This document shows, one piece after another, positions 8,687 to 18,444 of a stretch of 44,603 nt of DNA. The notes under the pieces are model-generated. The model did not search any database and was not told the origin of the DNA. It saw only the letters and a list, made by a program, of their open reading frames with translations. The position numbers and the translations under genes were made by a program. The DNA is taken from the NCBI GenBank assembly GCA_900550235.1, contig URRQ01000015.1:1-44603 (forward strand), in the 5' to 3' direction. Source of the stretch: an uncultured Lachnospiraceae bacterium (GTDB lineage Bacteria > Bacillota > Clostridia > Lachnospirales > Lachnospiraceae). Within the stretch, counting starts at the first letter, position 1. Each line of letters starts with the position of its first letter.

Positions 8687-10093
8687 TTATTCTTCTATTT
8701 GCTTAGGACTTATTTTCTCAATAAACCAAAATGTAGCGAACATTGGCAATATTCTAATATATAACCAACTCAAATTAATCGTCATATTCAATATCGTTTC
8801 AAGGCCAAACCATACAGCAACAAATCCCCATATATATTTCATATAACTTGTAGTTTCCACATACTTTTTATCCGTTGCCCGTATCAAAAATACTGAAAAA
8901 CAACTAAGTAATGGTGCCAATACCCAACTGAAGAAAATCCCAGACTGCCCAACTAAAGGAATAATTTGATCTCCTCCCGATCCATTAAATATTCTTCCTA
9001 AATAGGCATTATATAGATACACAGTTGAATTTCTCGGCTTAATAAAATGATTTACTACTGGCATATTATTAAAAATATCATATATGATATTATGAAGTCC
9101 CACTTTATTAGTTTGGCTCAATCCAATTGCATTATTAACTGAAACCGGTCCCGCAAAATAAGCATCTCCGGTTGTAGGAGTTATTAATTTTGATATTAAT
9201 GAATATACATTCCCGTTCCCTCCTTGTGTATAAAGACCTGCTTTCAATACGGATGCAATCAAAATCAATATAATCACAGGTATTATTGTTGTTCTAGCTA
9301 TTGTCTTCTTCTCAGCAGGAAATAGAGAAATCAAAACAAATATTGCTGCAATTGCACTCACCAACGTATACCACCTTGAAATTCTTGCTTGTCCTATATA
9401 TGTTACTAGCATATATATCAGCATAAATATTATAGATATGCCTACATGTATTCGCCTTCTATCAACCGCATACTTATCTTTTTGTCTATTAATTCCATAA
9501 ACAAACACCCAAGCTGTTATACATTGCCAAACTATCTTTACCAAACTAGATACATCTTGAATTGACTCATCAACTTCATTAGCCACATCATTTACAAGAA
9601 AAATATTTCCATTTAATATACTTTGATTTGTCAAATATATTCCAGCCAAAGCACAAAAAATAATAAGTACTACTAAAAATGGTGGCTTCACTACTACATT
9701 TTTCTTACCCTGATCATACCGTCTAGCATATATTTTCCATGCTTTAATTGCAGTTAATTCAAGCACCATAAATATTGCAAACATTTCATATAACATAATT
9801 ACTACAGCTTGCACCATATATCTGTAATCATTTGCATATTTTGATAACTCGCCAGAACTACAAAGCACTACCGGCAAAACTACATAACGACAGAACATTA
9901 CACCCATAATCACTGTTGCCCCAGGTGTCTTACCAATTAATCTTCTACTTCTATAACATACAGCAAACAAAATGCTATACGCCAATGGAAGCAAGAACAA
10001 TCCATATTCCGTCTGTCTATTCATTGAAGCAAAAACACAATAAAAAAAAGCTATAAAATTACATATTTCCCATAAAACAATTTTTCTTCTCAT
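8687..10093 (-). CDS. Polytopic membrane protein, O-antigen polymerase-like
   Basis: A 468-residue protein with about ten to twelve hydrophobic segments and a long extracellular-like stretch (about 290-380) containing SVNNAIGLSQTNKVG and YNAYLGRIFNGSGGDQIIPLVGQSG. The shape matches oligosaccharide repeat-unit polymerases of the Wzy type, but sequence conservation in that group is weak. The ATG overlaps the stop of the preceding Wzy-like gene (ATGA, 10090-10093), so its translation is probably coupled to that gene and to the G9 tract in it. Either this is a second polymerase with a different linkage, or one of the two proteins does another membrane step. Confidence 0.65.
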   Translation of the reverse strand: MRRKIVLWEICNFIAFFYCVFASMNRQTEYGLFLLPLAYSILFAVCYRSRRLIGKTPGATVIMGVMFCRYVVLPVVLCSSGELSKYANDYRYMVQAVVIMLYEMFAIFMVLELTAIKAWKIYARRYDQGKKNVVVKPPFLVVLIIFCALAGIYLTNQSILNGNIFLVNDVANEVDESIQDVSSLVKIVWQCITAWVFVYGINRQKDKYAVDRRRIHVGISIIFMLIYMLVTYIGQARISRWYTLVSAIAAIFVLISLFPAEKKTIARTTIIPVIILILIASVLKAGLYTQGGNGNVYSLISKLITPTTGDAYFAGPVSVNNAIGLSQTNKVGLHNIIYDIFNNMPVVNHFIKPRNSTVYLYNAYLGRIFNGSGGDQIIPLVGQSGIFFSWVLAPLLSCFSVFLIRATDKKYVETTSYMKYIWGFVAVWFGLETILNMTINLSWLYIRILPMFATFWFIEKISPKQIEE

Positions 10094-11637
10094 GCCACGC
10101 CCCCCTGTGCAATTATGTGTCTGTCTTTTACACTTACGCCTGTGGTAGTGGCATAAAAAGAAACTATATCAAATTTTTCAAAAACAAATTTCCTACTTGG
10201 GGAGATTACCCCCCCCCACTCAAATTTGCGTGTAAACATCAAAATTACAAGTGAAACTATCACTATACAATAAAAAGGATGATTAATTACATAATAAAAG
10301 TTTCTTCTTGGAAGAGAAAAAAATTCAAACATTAAAATAGTTGCTGTATATTTTGAAAAAGAATTATCTTGCGTTGCTGCCAATAATTTAATCACTATAA
10401 TTCCAATAACGAACAAGGCTAAAAATCCAAAATATCCAAAATTCGCATACGCTTCTGCACATAATGAGTAACCTGTTCCAAACGTATAATCATACTCCGT
10501 ACTAATCCAGTTTAATGGTTCTATAGCTTTGGAATTCCACATACTAATTGTCCCAGTTGGATCAAGACTTGCAGGAATAAATCCTGCTAATATCGAATAC
10601 AGATATGATCCCCCATATAAAAATGAATGTCTTTGCGGGCATACACGCATAATCAATGTTAAAGGAAAGAAACTACTTCCCAATTCTCCCAATACATCAG
10701 AAAAAATCGAAAACAACCCTGATGCTGAAAAAGCTGAGCCTTCACGGAATGCCTTGATAAAAACAATTAAAAAAGCTGTTAAAATAATAGTCGCAATACT
10801 AATCAAATACTTTTTTATCGAATTTTTATTCTCGCCTTTGTAACGAAAATTAACTATCATAATTATTAAGATACCAGCTATACCACTCGTTCTATCTCCA
10901 CACATCGCTGTCGCCAGTGACCAAATAATAACTAGCATTTCTGTAATTTTATCCATTTGGCGATTTTCTGAATATATAAGAGTTAATACCGAAAATGGGA
11001 CAAAAAAATATTCAACTAACCCCAGTATAGACGGTACGCTAGCATCAAATCTTCTCGCACCTTCATAATATCCTGTTGCAAATGCCATCATTTTCATAGC
11101 AAGTAGAGCAAATGCTACAATCCCGGTTATATACATAAACATTTTTGCAACTTTAAAGATTGTACGTTTAGAGAACATATTAATATTATTGAATCTAAAA
11201 GGAGTTATTCTATTTATCCAAGCTCCTGCAAGAAAAAAAGCTCCTGCACATCCAAATTCATATTGTATAGTTTTCAAAACCGTCCCTACTTCATATTGCT
11301 TTAGGTAGAAAAAATTGTATTCTCCCCCTAAACTAAATACCAAAAAGAGTCCAAAATTAAATACAATAAACGCCACTAAAAAAATCGCATAATTTGATAC
11401 ATAGCTACCAGAATATCTTGCAAAATTGATATACTCAATAATCATTATGCTTATTGCGAGCAATGTGCAAACCCGAACCATATCATACGATACATCTTTA
11501 GCACTTAAATACCCCATCAAAAAATATCCTACTACTGTCATCAGTAATGTTAGTATAAAATATTTAAACCCTTTTACTGAAACAGTAAAAGGCGATCTAT
11601 ATATGTGTATATCTCTAATCTCTCCATCTCTATACAT
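10090..11637 (-). CDS. wzy: O-antigen polymerase Wzy family, G9 tract in tail
   Basis: A 515-residue polytopic protein with hallmarks of the Wzy polymerase family: ATAMCGDRTSGIAGILI at about 240-256, LGELGSSFFPLTLIMR, and FGTGYSLCAEAYANFGYFG in the large loop. It would join repeat units on the outer side of the membrane. It overlaps the upstream glycosyltransferase by 8 nt. A G9 run at codons 474-476 (Trp-Gly-Gly-Val) comes just after the last membrane segment (FTRKFEW). In this sequence it opens a further about 40-residue hydrophilic tail reaching the ATGA overlap with the next gene. With 8 or 10 G the protein would end at once or within about six codons. Confidence 0.8.
   Translation of the reverse strand: MYRDGEIRDIHIYRSPFTVSVKGFKYFILTLLMTVVGYFLMGYLSAKDVSYDMVRVCTLLAISIMIIEYINFARYSGSYVSNYAIFLVAFIVFNFGLFLVFSLGGEYNFFYLKQYEVGTVLKTIQYEFGCAGAFFLAGAWINRITPFRFNNINMFSKRTIFKVAKMFMYITGIVAFALLAMKMMAFATGYYEGARRFDASVPSILGLVEYFFVPFSVLTLIYSENRQMDKITEMLVIIWSLATAMCGDRTSGIAGILIIMIVNFRYKGENKNSIKKYLISIATIILTAFLIVFIKAFREGSAFSASGLFSIFSDVLGELGSSFFPLTLIMRVCPQRHSFLYGGSYLYSILAGFIPASLDPTGTISMWNSKAIEPLNWISTEYDYTFGTGYSLCAEAYANFGYFGFLALFVIGIIVIKLLAATQDNSFSKYTATILMFEFFSLPRRNFYYVINHPFYCIVIVSLVILMFTRKFEWGGVISPSRKFVFEKFDIVSFYATTTGVSVKDRHIIAQGGVA
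10209..10217 (-). repeat. G9 homopolymer tract in wzy
   Basis: Nine C on the plus strand, bounded by TTA and by ACTCAAATTTG. Only 9 G (or 9 plus or minus 3) lets the frame run to the overlap with the following membrane gene. Loss of one G gives an immediate TAA; gain of one gives TAG after five further codons. The core membrane part of Wzy is upstream and unaffected, so the main effect may be on the tail and on coupling to the downstream gene. Confidence 0.72.
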
Positions 11638-12715
11638 TGTTCATACCAGCCTTTAATATTGAATCAGCTTGTTTTATTCGTTCTTCTTTATAAAATAATT
11701 TTTTAGAAGTATTTGCCTGTTCCTTCCATTTTTTCAACAATGCTTCATCACTTAACACTTTTTCCAATTCATCACAAATGCTCTCTTTGTCATTTCTAAT
11801 AACACATCCGCAACCGGCTAATTCTTTTAACTCGACAGCTCCTCCTACCTCAACAGAAGCAACAGGAATGCCCAATAATGCAGCTTCCTGACAAGATGTA
11901 CTGAATCCCTCTCTATAAGATGCACAAAAATACAAATCCGCTTCTTTTAAATATTTATACGGGTTTGTCTGTTTACCAGTCATAACAACATATTCCTCAA
12001 GGTCATTGTCCTTTATATACTGCCGCATCTTGCTTTCTTCACTGCCACCACCAATAATCCAAAATTCCACATTTGGGTTATTTTTTACGATTTCCTTTAT
12101 GCACTCTAAATAACGCATAAAACCTTTTTCCGGTGTAAGCCTAGATACATTAATCACACAATACTTATGTTTTTTTGTTATTGGACATTTTTCTTTTGCC
12201 AATTCTAAAATTGGTGTTTCATCAATAATGTTATAACAATAATCACATTTTTCAGGTTCAAACCCATCTTCAATCATTCTATCTCTACCTGACTTTGCAA
12301 CATTAATTACTTTCGGAAACATTTTGTAATATTCTCTTAAAACCATTTTCGTATCATATCCATGCATCCAGCATAATTTATTAGGGTTAGGACTTACTGC
12401 TATACACTTAGTTGGTATTCCAAACTGAAACGCAACTTCCAAATCATACTTCTCTTTTACAAATTTTTTATATATTCTCTCTGGTGGTATCAAATTTATA
12501 AGTTTATCAAACCCTCTAAAATAAAAATTGTATCCTGGTATAACCTTTATTTTTTTCATTATTGGTGCTGCAAATTCTTGATTAAATTCATATATTGCAA
12601 GTAATGAAATATCGTATTCATTTTCATCAAGATTAGCAATTAAATTTCTCAATACTGTTGCTACACCATTTGAAAATCGAAAATGGTTCGTAACAAATAA
12701 AATCTTTTTTTTCAT
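11630..12715 (-). CDS. GT4-family glycosyltransferase
   Basis: A 361-residue GT-B glycosyltransferase. The N-terminal acceptor domain starts KILFVTNHFRFSNGVATVLRNL. The C-terminal domain carries INVSRLTPEKGF at about 187-198, the nucleotide-sugar site EGFSTSCQEAALLGIPVA (EX7E motif), and GGAVEL. It probably adds one sugar of the repeat unit in the cytoplasm. Donor and linkage cannot be read from sequence. GAGG is nine bases before the ATG. Its 3' end overlaps wzy by 8 nt. Confidence 0.85.
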   Translation of the reverse strand: MKKKILFVTNHFRFSNGVATVLRNLIANLDENEYDISLLAIYEFNQEFAAPIMKKIKVIPGYNFYFRGFDKLINLIPPERIYKKFVKEKYDLEVAFQFGIPTKCIAVSPNPNKLCWMHGYDTKMVLREYYKMFPKVINVAKSGRDRMIEDGFEPEKCDYCYNIIDETPILELAKEKCPITKKHKYCVINVSRLTPEKGFMRYLECIKEIVKNNPNVEFWIIGGGSEESKMRQYIKDNDLEEYVVMTGKQTNPYKYLKEADLYFCASYREGFSTSCQEAALLGIPVASVEVGGAVELKELAGCGCVIRNDKESICDELEKVLSDEALLKKWKEQANTSKKLFYKEERIKQADSILKAGMNNV

Positions 12716-12733
12716 ACTTTTATTCCTCGGTTT

Positions 12734-13840
12734 TTATATTTTTACTTTGCCCATTGAATCATCTGCAAACATTTTTTCTCTTTCCGGTTTTCTATCATAA
12801 GGAAATTTATACAGTAAATCCGGAACCAGATTTGCAATAGTTTCCACTTCCTTTTCCCATTCTTCGTGTACTCTAAATACCTGCGTATTTTCAATGGAAT
12901 CTTTTGAATTAAAATGTTCTTTTTTATGTATATGTTGTTCTTTCTTTAGTCCCAAAAATGTTTCAATACTATTTACGGTATTTTCATAATCATATATCAA
13001 ATCTTCAAAGTGAACTCTCATTGCATTAGGATTCTTGAATTCCTCTACTAACGTATTTTTCCACTCTTCCGAAAAAGCTACCGTATCTGTTGGAAAATGA
13101 ACTTTACTTTTTCTAAAGGCATTATTTGACCATATATGTTGATCCAAAATATATAAATCTCTCGGATCTCTATCGACAATTATCATCTTAAAATTATTGT
13201 CAAAACATTTTTGAAAATCATCTATCTGTCCTGGCCAAATTATATGATCAAAGATTTTCACTTCATTCTCTGTTCCATTATCAAACAGCGAAAAATAACC
13301 AGACGTAAATTTTTTAGCCGCATCATATAATTCTCTTTCACTTGGCAATGCACAATACGCCTCTTCATTATCATATATATATTTCACTCCATAATTTGAA
13401 AATCGTCTTTTTTGCGTTATATGGAGAGCAACTTGTGCTGCCGCTTTCAATATTGAAAATCGTGTTTTAACGATGTGATTTGTGGTTTTATCCTCCCTTT
13501 TTTCTGCTATGCTTTCAACAAATTCATATACTAAATCCATAAATTTATTACCAAACATTTTCTGATAAGATCCAAACCACACATAATTGTAATCATTCAA
13601 TCGTTTCATTTCTGTTATGAATGTACTAATCACTTTATCAGATGTGTACAACGTATTCCCTCTGGATAACAACGTACACACATCATACAGTCCGCCATGA
13701 TGATATAGAACATTATGTTCGTAAGACTGATTTTCATAAGGAACAACCCGTACATTTCCATATTCCTTTAACAAATCAACAACCGCTGACGAACCTGTTC
13801 CAAAATATCCTGTGACTGCAACATTTATTTTAGATTCCAT
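12734..13840 (-). CDS. Sulfotransferase-like protein
   Basis: 368 residues from the chosen ATG at 13840, which has AGGAAGG eight bases upstream; a longer frame starting at 13906 overlaps the previous gene and has no such site. The N-terminal VTGYFGTGSSAVVDLL resembles the 5'-phosphosulfate-binding loop of PAPS-dependent sulfotransferases, and FKMIIVDRDPRDLYI resembles the 3'-phosphate-binding motif. A C-terminal helix region follows (FEDLIYDYENTVNSIETFLGL, shortened here to its key part EDLIYDYE). In a capsule cluster it would sulfate a sugar. The match is by motif only; it could be another P-loop transferase. Confidence 0.65.
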   Translation of the reverse strand: MESKINVAVTGYFGTGSSAVVDLLKEYGNVRVVPYENQSYEHNVLYHHGGLYDVCTLLSRGNTLYTSDKVISTFITEMKRLNDYNYVWFGSYQKMFGNKFMDLVYEFVESIAEKREDKTTNHIVKTRFSILKAAAQVALHITQKRRFSNYGVKYIYDNEEAYCALPSERELYDAAKKFTSGYFSLFDNGTENEVKIFDHIIWPGQIDDFQKCFDNNFKMIIVDRDPRDLYILDQHIWSNNAFRKSKVHFPTDTVAFSEEWKNTLVEEFKNPNAMRVHFEDLIYDYENTVNSIETFLGLKKEQHIHKKEHFNSKDSIENTQVFRVHEEWEKEVETIANLVPDLLYKFPYDRKPEREKMFADDSMGKVKI

Positions 13841-13853
13841 ATCTGTATCCTTC

Positions 13854-14651
13854 CTATTTTCCCTGGCGCATTTTCTTATACTTAACAAGTAACTTTTGTG
13901 GGACAATTATAGCTACAAGTTCTTTATAAGCATACAAATCATATTTTCTTGACAGTCCCATTTTTTTTCGCCAAATCATGTGTGTTCGATAGTTATTTAA
14001 CCTATACTTTGCTTTTATTTCTTTTATTTTGTTTCGCTCCTCATAATAGTCAAACAAAACGTCTGGTAAAACATATCCCTTGTATCCACAAGCATACATC
14101 TTACACCAAAGATCAAAATCTTGACCTCGCATTGTTCGTTCACAAACAGTGTACATTCCTGCGGAAACCAATGCTTCTCTACGCATCATTACTGTCGGGT
14201 GTGTAAAAATATTACATTTAATAATATCTTCCTTTGTCAATTCTCCACCCTGACCATATGTATTCCAAATTCCTGCCTTATCAAAAGTATTTCTACACGT
14301 CCCTACAATTGCATACTCCCGATGTCCATCTAAAAAGTTGTTTTGCTTTTCGAAGCGATCTACATGAGAAATATCATCATCATCCATTCGTGCAATATAC
14401 TCTCCCTTTGAAATATTTATACAATTATTCAAAGATGCTGCCAAACCAGAATTTGACTCATTTCTTATTAAAATAACTCTATTATCCTTTTCTATATAAT
14501 CTTTTATCACTTGAATCGTTGCATCTGTTGAGCAATCATCACATATAATCAATTCAAAGTCTGTAAAAGTTTGATTTAATATAGAATCAATTGCTCTTGG
14601 CAATGTCTTCTCTCCATTATGTACACCCATTATCACAGAAATCTTTGGCAT
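13854..14651 (-). CDS. GT2-family glycosyltransferase
   Basis: A single-domain GT-A transferase of about 265 residues. It begins PKISVIMGVHNGEKTLPRAI, followed by DFELIICDDCSTDAT, the metal-binding GEYIARMDDDDISH at about 90-103, and a GQDFDLWCKM acceptor motif. It probably adds one sugar of the repeat unit. I prefer the ATG at 14651 (GAGG eight bases upstream); an ATG at 14669, directly after the previous stop codon, would add six residues. The C-terminus is hydrophobic and basic, suggesting membrane contact. Confidence 0.82.
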   Translation of the reverse strand: MPKISVIMGVHNGEKTLPRAIDSILNQTFTDFELIICDDCSTDATIQVIKDYIEKDNRVILIRNESNSGLAASLNNCINISKGEYIARMDDDDISHVDRFEKQNNFLDGHREYAIVGTCRNTFDKAGIWNTYGQGGELTKEDIIKCNIFTHPTVMMRREALVSAGMYTVCERTMRGQDFDLWCKMYACGYKGYVLPDVLFDYYEERNKIKEIKAKYRLNNYRTHMIWRKKMGLSRKYDLYAYKELVAIIVPQKLLVKYKKMRQGK

Positions 14652-14669
14652 TCTTCTAACCTCACCCAT

Positions 14670-15818
14670 TTACTTTCCTGCTTTACATAAACTATCTCTA
14701 TGTTCAGTCAGCCTTTTAAATAATTCATTTTGCTCATATTTTTCTTCTACATGTCGTCTTGCATTGCAACCGTATTTTCTTACTTCTTCTGGATTATCAA
14801 TGCAATGTTCTATCGTATTAATAACTTTATCAACATTTTTTGCCGGTACAGACCATCCATCTACATTCGGTTCAATAGTATCTACCTGACCTGGTACGTC
14901 TGTAACTATTCCCGGTAATCCCATTGCCGCTGCTTCAATAACAACCAAGCCAAATCCTTCTCTATAACTTAAAGAGCAAAATACATCCATTGCACTATAA
15001 TATTTTTCGACTTTATCTGTCCAATCAACAAAAATTACATTTTTTGACTCTTCAGCCCATTTACGCAAATCAGCCTCAATGGTATTAGCATCATCAAACA
15101 TACCGATCATCAATAAATATGCATTCTTTTTCTTAACAACCTCTCTAAAAGCTGTCAATAACTCATTAGCACCTTTATCCCTTGTTATTCTTCCAACATA
15201 TCCAAATACTGGTGCGTTTTCTGCAATTTTTAGCTCTGATCTTATTTCTTCTCTCCATTTGGCTTTTTTATCTATGCAGTATTTATTTAAATCAACACCA
15301 CAGGCACTCCCATTCCATATAACCGAAGCTTTTGATGCTGGATACAATTTTTCACTTATACTAAATCTATAAATCGAATAACTTTCACACTCGATTACTG
15401 ATGACTTGTTGCAAACTATTTTTTCAATTTCTTTAAATATCACACGCTTAATGCCACCATCAAATCCCATATACCTAATTCCCCACTGGCAGTATAAACG
15501 ATTTGCACATCCTGCTCTTTTTGCCGCTATCGATGCATACAATGCAGCATTGGGCGTTGAATATTGAATAATATCAAATTTATTTTCTCTAAATATTTTG
15601 GTCAATTTATTAATTACCGATAACCCATCCAGTCCCACTCCTCTTTTCATAGGAACCGGAATATAATGTACTTGATCATTGCATAACTCATACATACTCT
15701 CATCTGTATTGCAGATAAAGGTCACATCATAATCCTTATTAACTAAGTAATCTTTAAACTGTAATAAAAATGACTTTATCGTTATGGAAACAGTCGTTAC
15801 AAAACATATTTTTTTCAT
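14670..15818 (-). CDS. GT4-family glycosyltransferase
   Basis: A 382-residue GT-B enzyme beginning KKICFVTTVSITIKSFLLQF, like transferases that act second in bacillosamine-type pathways (PglA and CapM groups). Key parts are IIQYSTPNAALYASIAAKRAG, GYVGRITRDKGANELL at about 204-219, and EGFGLVVIEAAAMGLP (EX7E). Its position directly after the PglFECD module suggests that it adds the first sugar to the primed carrier; this is inference from context and family resemblance. Confidence 0.82.
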   Translation of the reverse strand: MKKICFVTTVSITIKSFLLQFKDYLVNKDYDVTFICNTDESMYELCNDQVHYIPVPMKRGVGLDGLSVINKLTKIFRENKFDIIQYSTPNAALYASIAAKRAGCANRLYCQWGIRYMGFDGGIKRVIFKEIEKIVCNKSSVIECESYSIYRFSISEKLYPASKASVIWNGSACGVDLNKYCIDKKAKWREEIRSELKIAENAPVFGYVGRITRDKGANELLTAFREVVKKKNAYLLMIGMFDDANTIEADLRKWAEESKNVIFVDWTDKVEKYYSAMDVFCSLSYREGFGLVVIEAAAMGLPGIVTDVPGQVDTIEPNVDGWSVPAKNVDKVINTIEHCIDNPEEVRKYGCNARRHVEEKYEQNELFKRLTEHRDSLCKAGK

Positions 15819-15822
15819 TCTC

Positions 15823-16440
15823 TTACTCCTTCATCAAACGCTTTGCTGGTACACCAATATATGTTCCTTTTTCATCTATATTTTCAATCACAACTGCTCC
15901 TGCTCCCACCATACAGTTATTGCAAATACTTAAATTGTTCAGAACAATTGCCCCTGCTCCTATCCAGGTTCTCAAACCAATATGTACATTGCCAGCAACA
16001 TGTGCGCCTACTGATATATGTACAAAATCATCTACTATCCCATCATGATCAACAGATGCCCCCGTATTCACAATACAGCCTTTACCTATTTTTGTATCCG
16101 AATTAATCACAGCGCCTGCCATAACTACAGTTCCCTTTTTAATTTCTACCCTCCTACTAACTACAGCTTTTGGGTGAATTAGCGAAACTATATTGCATGG
16201 TATATTTTCCAATTTTTCAAAAATATTCTGCCTAGCAAGCGCATCTCCTATTGCGACAATAAAATCCCAAGATAAATATTCTTCAATATTTTCTGTTGTC
16301 CCTTTTACCTCAAATCCAGCACACTCTGTTATCGTTTTATCATCATCCAAAAAAACAATCTCATCATACTGATTTTTCAGAGCTATGTCTGCAATGACCT
16401 TTCCATGCCCACTTGCACCTATTATTACTAATTTTTTCAA
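15823..16440 (-). CDS. pglD: UDP-amino-sugar N-acetyltransferase, PglD/NeuD type
   Basis: The product has an N-terminal Rossmann-like domain (KKLVIIGASGHGKVIADIA) and a left-handed beta-helix with hexapeptide repeats ending VGAGAVVIENIDEKGTYIGVPAKRLMKE. The catalytic His lies in ASVDHDGIVDDFVHI. It would acetylate the 4-amino group of the UDP-sugar made by PglE. I place the start at a TTG (16440) with GGGAGG seven bases upstream, giving the family-typical MKKLVIIG. That TTG overlaps the stop of pglC (TTGA), indicating translational coupling. The ATG at 16455 lies inside pglC and has no good site. Confidence 0.87.
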   Translation of the reverse strand: MKKLVIIGASGHGKVIADIALKNQYDEIVFLDDDKTITECAGFEVKGTTENIEEYLSWDFIVAIGDALARQNIFEKLENIPCNIVSLIHPKAVVSRRVEIKKGTVVMAGAVINSDTKIGKGCIVNTGASVDHDGIVDDFVHISVGAHVAGNVHIGLRTWIGAGAIVLNNLSICNNCMVGAGAVVIENIDEKGTYIGVPAKRLMKE

Positions 16441-17075
16441 TAGGGAACCTCCCATTTTGCCGTTACACCTTTCGGAGTACCCATAAATTCTTCCATAGTT
16501 GCTGATGATTCAGAACTAATACCCTCATGCTTCAAAACAGTATTTATTGTCGATAAGATAATCTTAATATCTTCCTTAAAAGTAATATGCGTTGTGTACC
16601 ATACATCCATTGCAAACTTATCTTCCCATGAAACTGCATTTCTTCCATGCGCTTGAGCATATCCTGTTAATCCCGGTCTTACATCATGCCTATGACGCTG
16701 AAATTCGTTATATCTCGGCAAATAGGCAACGAGCAAAGGCCTTGGTCCTATAAGACTCATATCGCCTTTTAGGATATTAGCCAATTCAGGTAATTCATCA
16801 AGAGATGATGCTCGTAAAAAACGTCCATATTTATTTAATCTAACTTCATCTGGCAATAAGTTTCCTTTTTTATCTTTTCGATTATCCATTGTCCGAAACT
16901 TTATTAACTTGAAAATCTTTTCATTTTTTCCCGGACGCTCTTGTGTAAAAAATGGATTTCCTCTCATAAACACAGTCCCTAGTATTATTAGAAGCACCAA
17001 AAGAGGCGAAAGAGTAATTAACGCTATTAAGCTCAATGAAAAATCTATTAATCGCTTAAAGTACTTTGCATACAT
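16437..17075 (-). CDS. pglC: Priming phosphoglycosyltransferase, PglC type
   Basis: A 212-residue monotopic sugar-phosphate transferase. It has one N-terminal re-entrant hydrophobic helix (IDFSLSLIALITLSPLLVLLI, key part SPLLVLL), then KIFKLIKFRTMDNRKDKKG, SSLDELPELANILKGDMSLIGPRPLL with the Asp-Glu catalytic pair, and GLTGYAQAHGRNAVSWEDKF. It moves the amino-sugar phosphate to undecaprenyl phosphate, starting repeat-unit assembly. It is complete, unlike the truncated relative at 21194-21568. It overlaps pglD by four bases. Confidence 0.9.
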   Translation of the reverse strand: MYAKYFKRLIDFSLSLIALITLSPLLVLLIILGTVFMRGNPFFTQERPGKNEKIFKLIKFRTMDNRKDKKGNLLPDEVRLNKYGRFLRASSLDELPELANILKGDMSLIGPRPLLVAYLPRYNEFQRHRHDVRPGLTGYAQAHGRNAVSWEDKFAMDVWYTTHITFKEDIKIILSTINTVLKHEGISSESSATMEEFMGTPKGVTAKWEVPY

Positions 17076-17105
17076 ATTACTTCTCCATATATTTGTTTCA
17101 ATTAA

Positions 17106-18389
17106 TTATTCAAAGCAGGCTTTTATTACTTCAATAATTCTATCCTGCTGCTCTGTTGTCATTTTATTGTCACTTGGCAGGCATAATCCTCTTGTAAAAA
17201 TGTCCATTCCTACATCAGCCACTCCACCTGCAATATAAGCATTTGATCTTGCACGTCCGTTTCCATCTCTGACAACAAATGGATTCAAACGATAAATCGG
17301 CTGCATATGCATTGGTTTCCAAATCGGACGTCCTTCAGCATTAATAGATGCAATCGCTTCCAGAATCTCTGTTGGGCAAGACTTTCCTGTTTCTTTTACA
17401 TAACACACATCCTGCTCACCACGAACCTGTTTGCACATTGCTTCTGAATCAATAATCAAACAGGACAGCCAGTAATTTGGTTGTGTGTTTTCCAGATCCA
17501 TCGGATTCATAGAAACTGGAAGACCTTTTAAGCCCTCTTTATATCTCTCATAAATCGCTTTCTTCTGTGCAATGTGTTCATCCAGATACGGGAACTGTCC
17601 ACGGACTACTCCTGCTATTACATTACTCATGCGATAATTGTATCCAAGCTCTTCATGCTGATACCAAGCTGCATTTTCTCTCGCCTGTGTAGACCATTTG
17701 CGTACTTTATTTGCCGCTTCTTCATCATCTGTCAGGAAACACCCTCCGGCACTTCCGGTAATAATCTTATTACCGTTGAAAGAAATTGTATTATATTTTC
17801 CAAATGTACCGGTCTGTACCCCTTTATATGTAGCCCCCATAGATTCTGCGGCATCTTCTACAAGGATAGCTCCATGCTTTTTGATAATTGCATTTAATTC
17901 GTCAATTTTTCCTGGTGTTCCATATAAGTGTGCGATCACTACAACTCTCGTATCTGGATAAATTTCAAATGCCTTTTCCAATGCCACCGGGTCCATATTC
18001 CATGTGTCATACTCTGCATCAATAAATACAGGTTCTCCACCTTCATATACAACTGGATTTACCGTTGCATCGAAAGTCATATCAGAGCAGAATACTTTCT
18101 TTCCTTCTAGTGTCCCATGCCCCACCTTTGGCATACCATATGCTTCAATTCCTGCCAGTTTCATTGCCAGATGCAAGGACGCTGTTCCTGCTGATAATGC
18201 AACTGCGTATTTGCAGCCGATATATTCACATGCCATTCTTTCTACTTCATTGATATTCTTACCAACTGTGGACATCCAGTTTGTTTCATACGCTTCTTTC
18301 ACATATTCAATTTCCGGACCATGCATGGTTGGGCTGCTCAACCATACTTTAGACTCAAATTTTTCAAATTTATTATTTACTTTAAACAT
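17106..18389 (-). CDS. pglE: UDP-4-keto-sugar aminotransferase, PglE type
   Basis: A 427-residue PLP-dependent DegT/DnrJ/EryC1-family protein. It has AGTASLHLAM for phosphate binding, VEDAAESMGA with the pyridine-N Asp179, and the internal aldimine Lys208 in SFNGNKIITGSAGG. It should convert the 4-keto product of PglF to a 4-amino sugar. At about 300-330 it has CYVKETGKSCPTEILEAIAS, slightly longer than minimal homologues. It sits between pglF and pglC in a classic bacillosamine order. Confidence 0.88.
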   Translation of the reverse strand: MFKVNNKFEKFESKVWLSSPTMHGPEIEYVKEAYETNWMSTVGKNINEVERMACEYIGCKYAVALSAGTASLHLAMKLAGIEAYGMPKVGHGTLEGKKVFCSDMTFDATVNPVVYEGGEPVFIDAEYDTWNMDPVALEKAFEIYPDTRVVVIAHLYGTPGKIDELNAIIKKHGAILVEDAAESMGATYKGVQTGTFGKYNTISFNGNKIITGSAGGCFLTDDEEAANKVRKWSTQARENAAWYQHEELGYNYRMSNVIAGVVRGQFPYLDEHIAQKKAIYERYKEGLKGLPVSMNPMDLENTQPNYWLSCLIIDSEAMCKQVRGEQDVCYVKETGKSCPTEILEAIASINAEGRPIWKPMHMQPIYRLNPFVVRDGNGRARSNAYIAGGVADVGMDIFTRGLCLPSDNKMTTEQQDRIIEVIKACFE

Positions 18390-18444
18390 AACTTTCTACC
18401 TCTTTTCGCCTAATCTCATTTTTTCAGAATGTATTAACTTGTTA

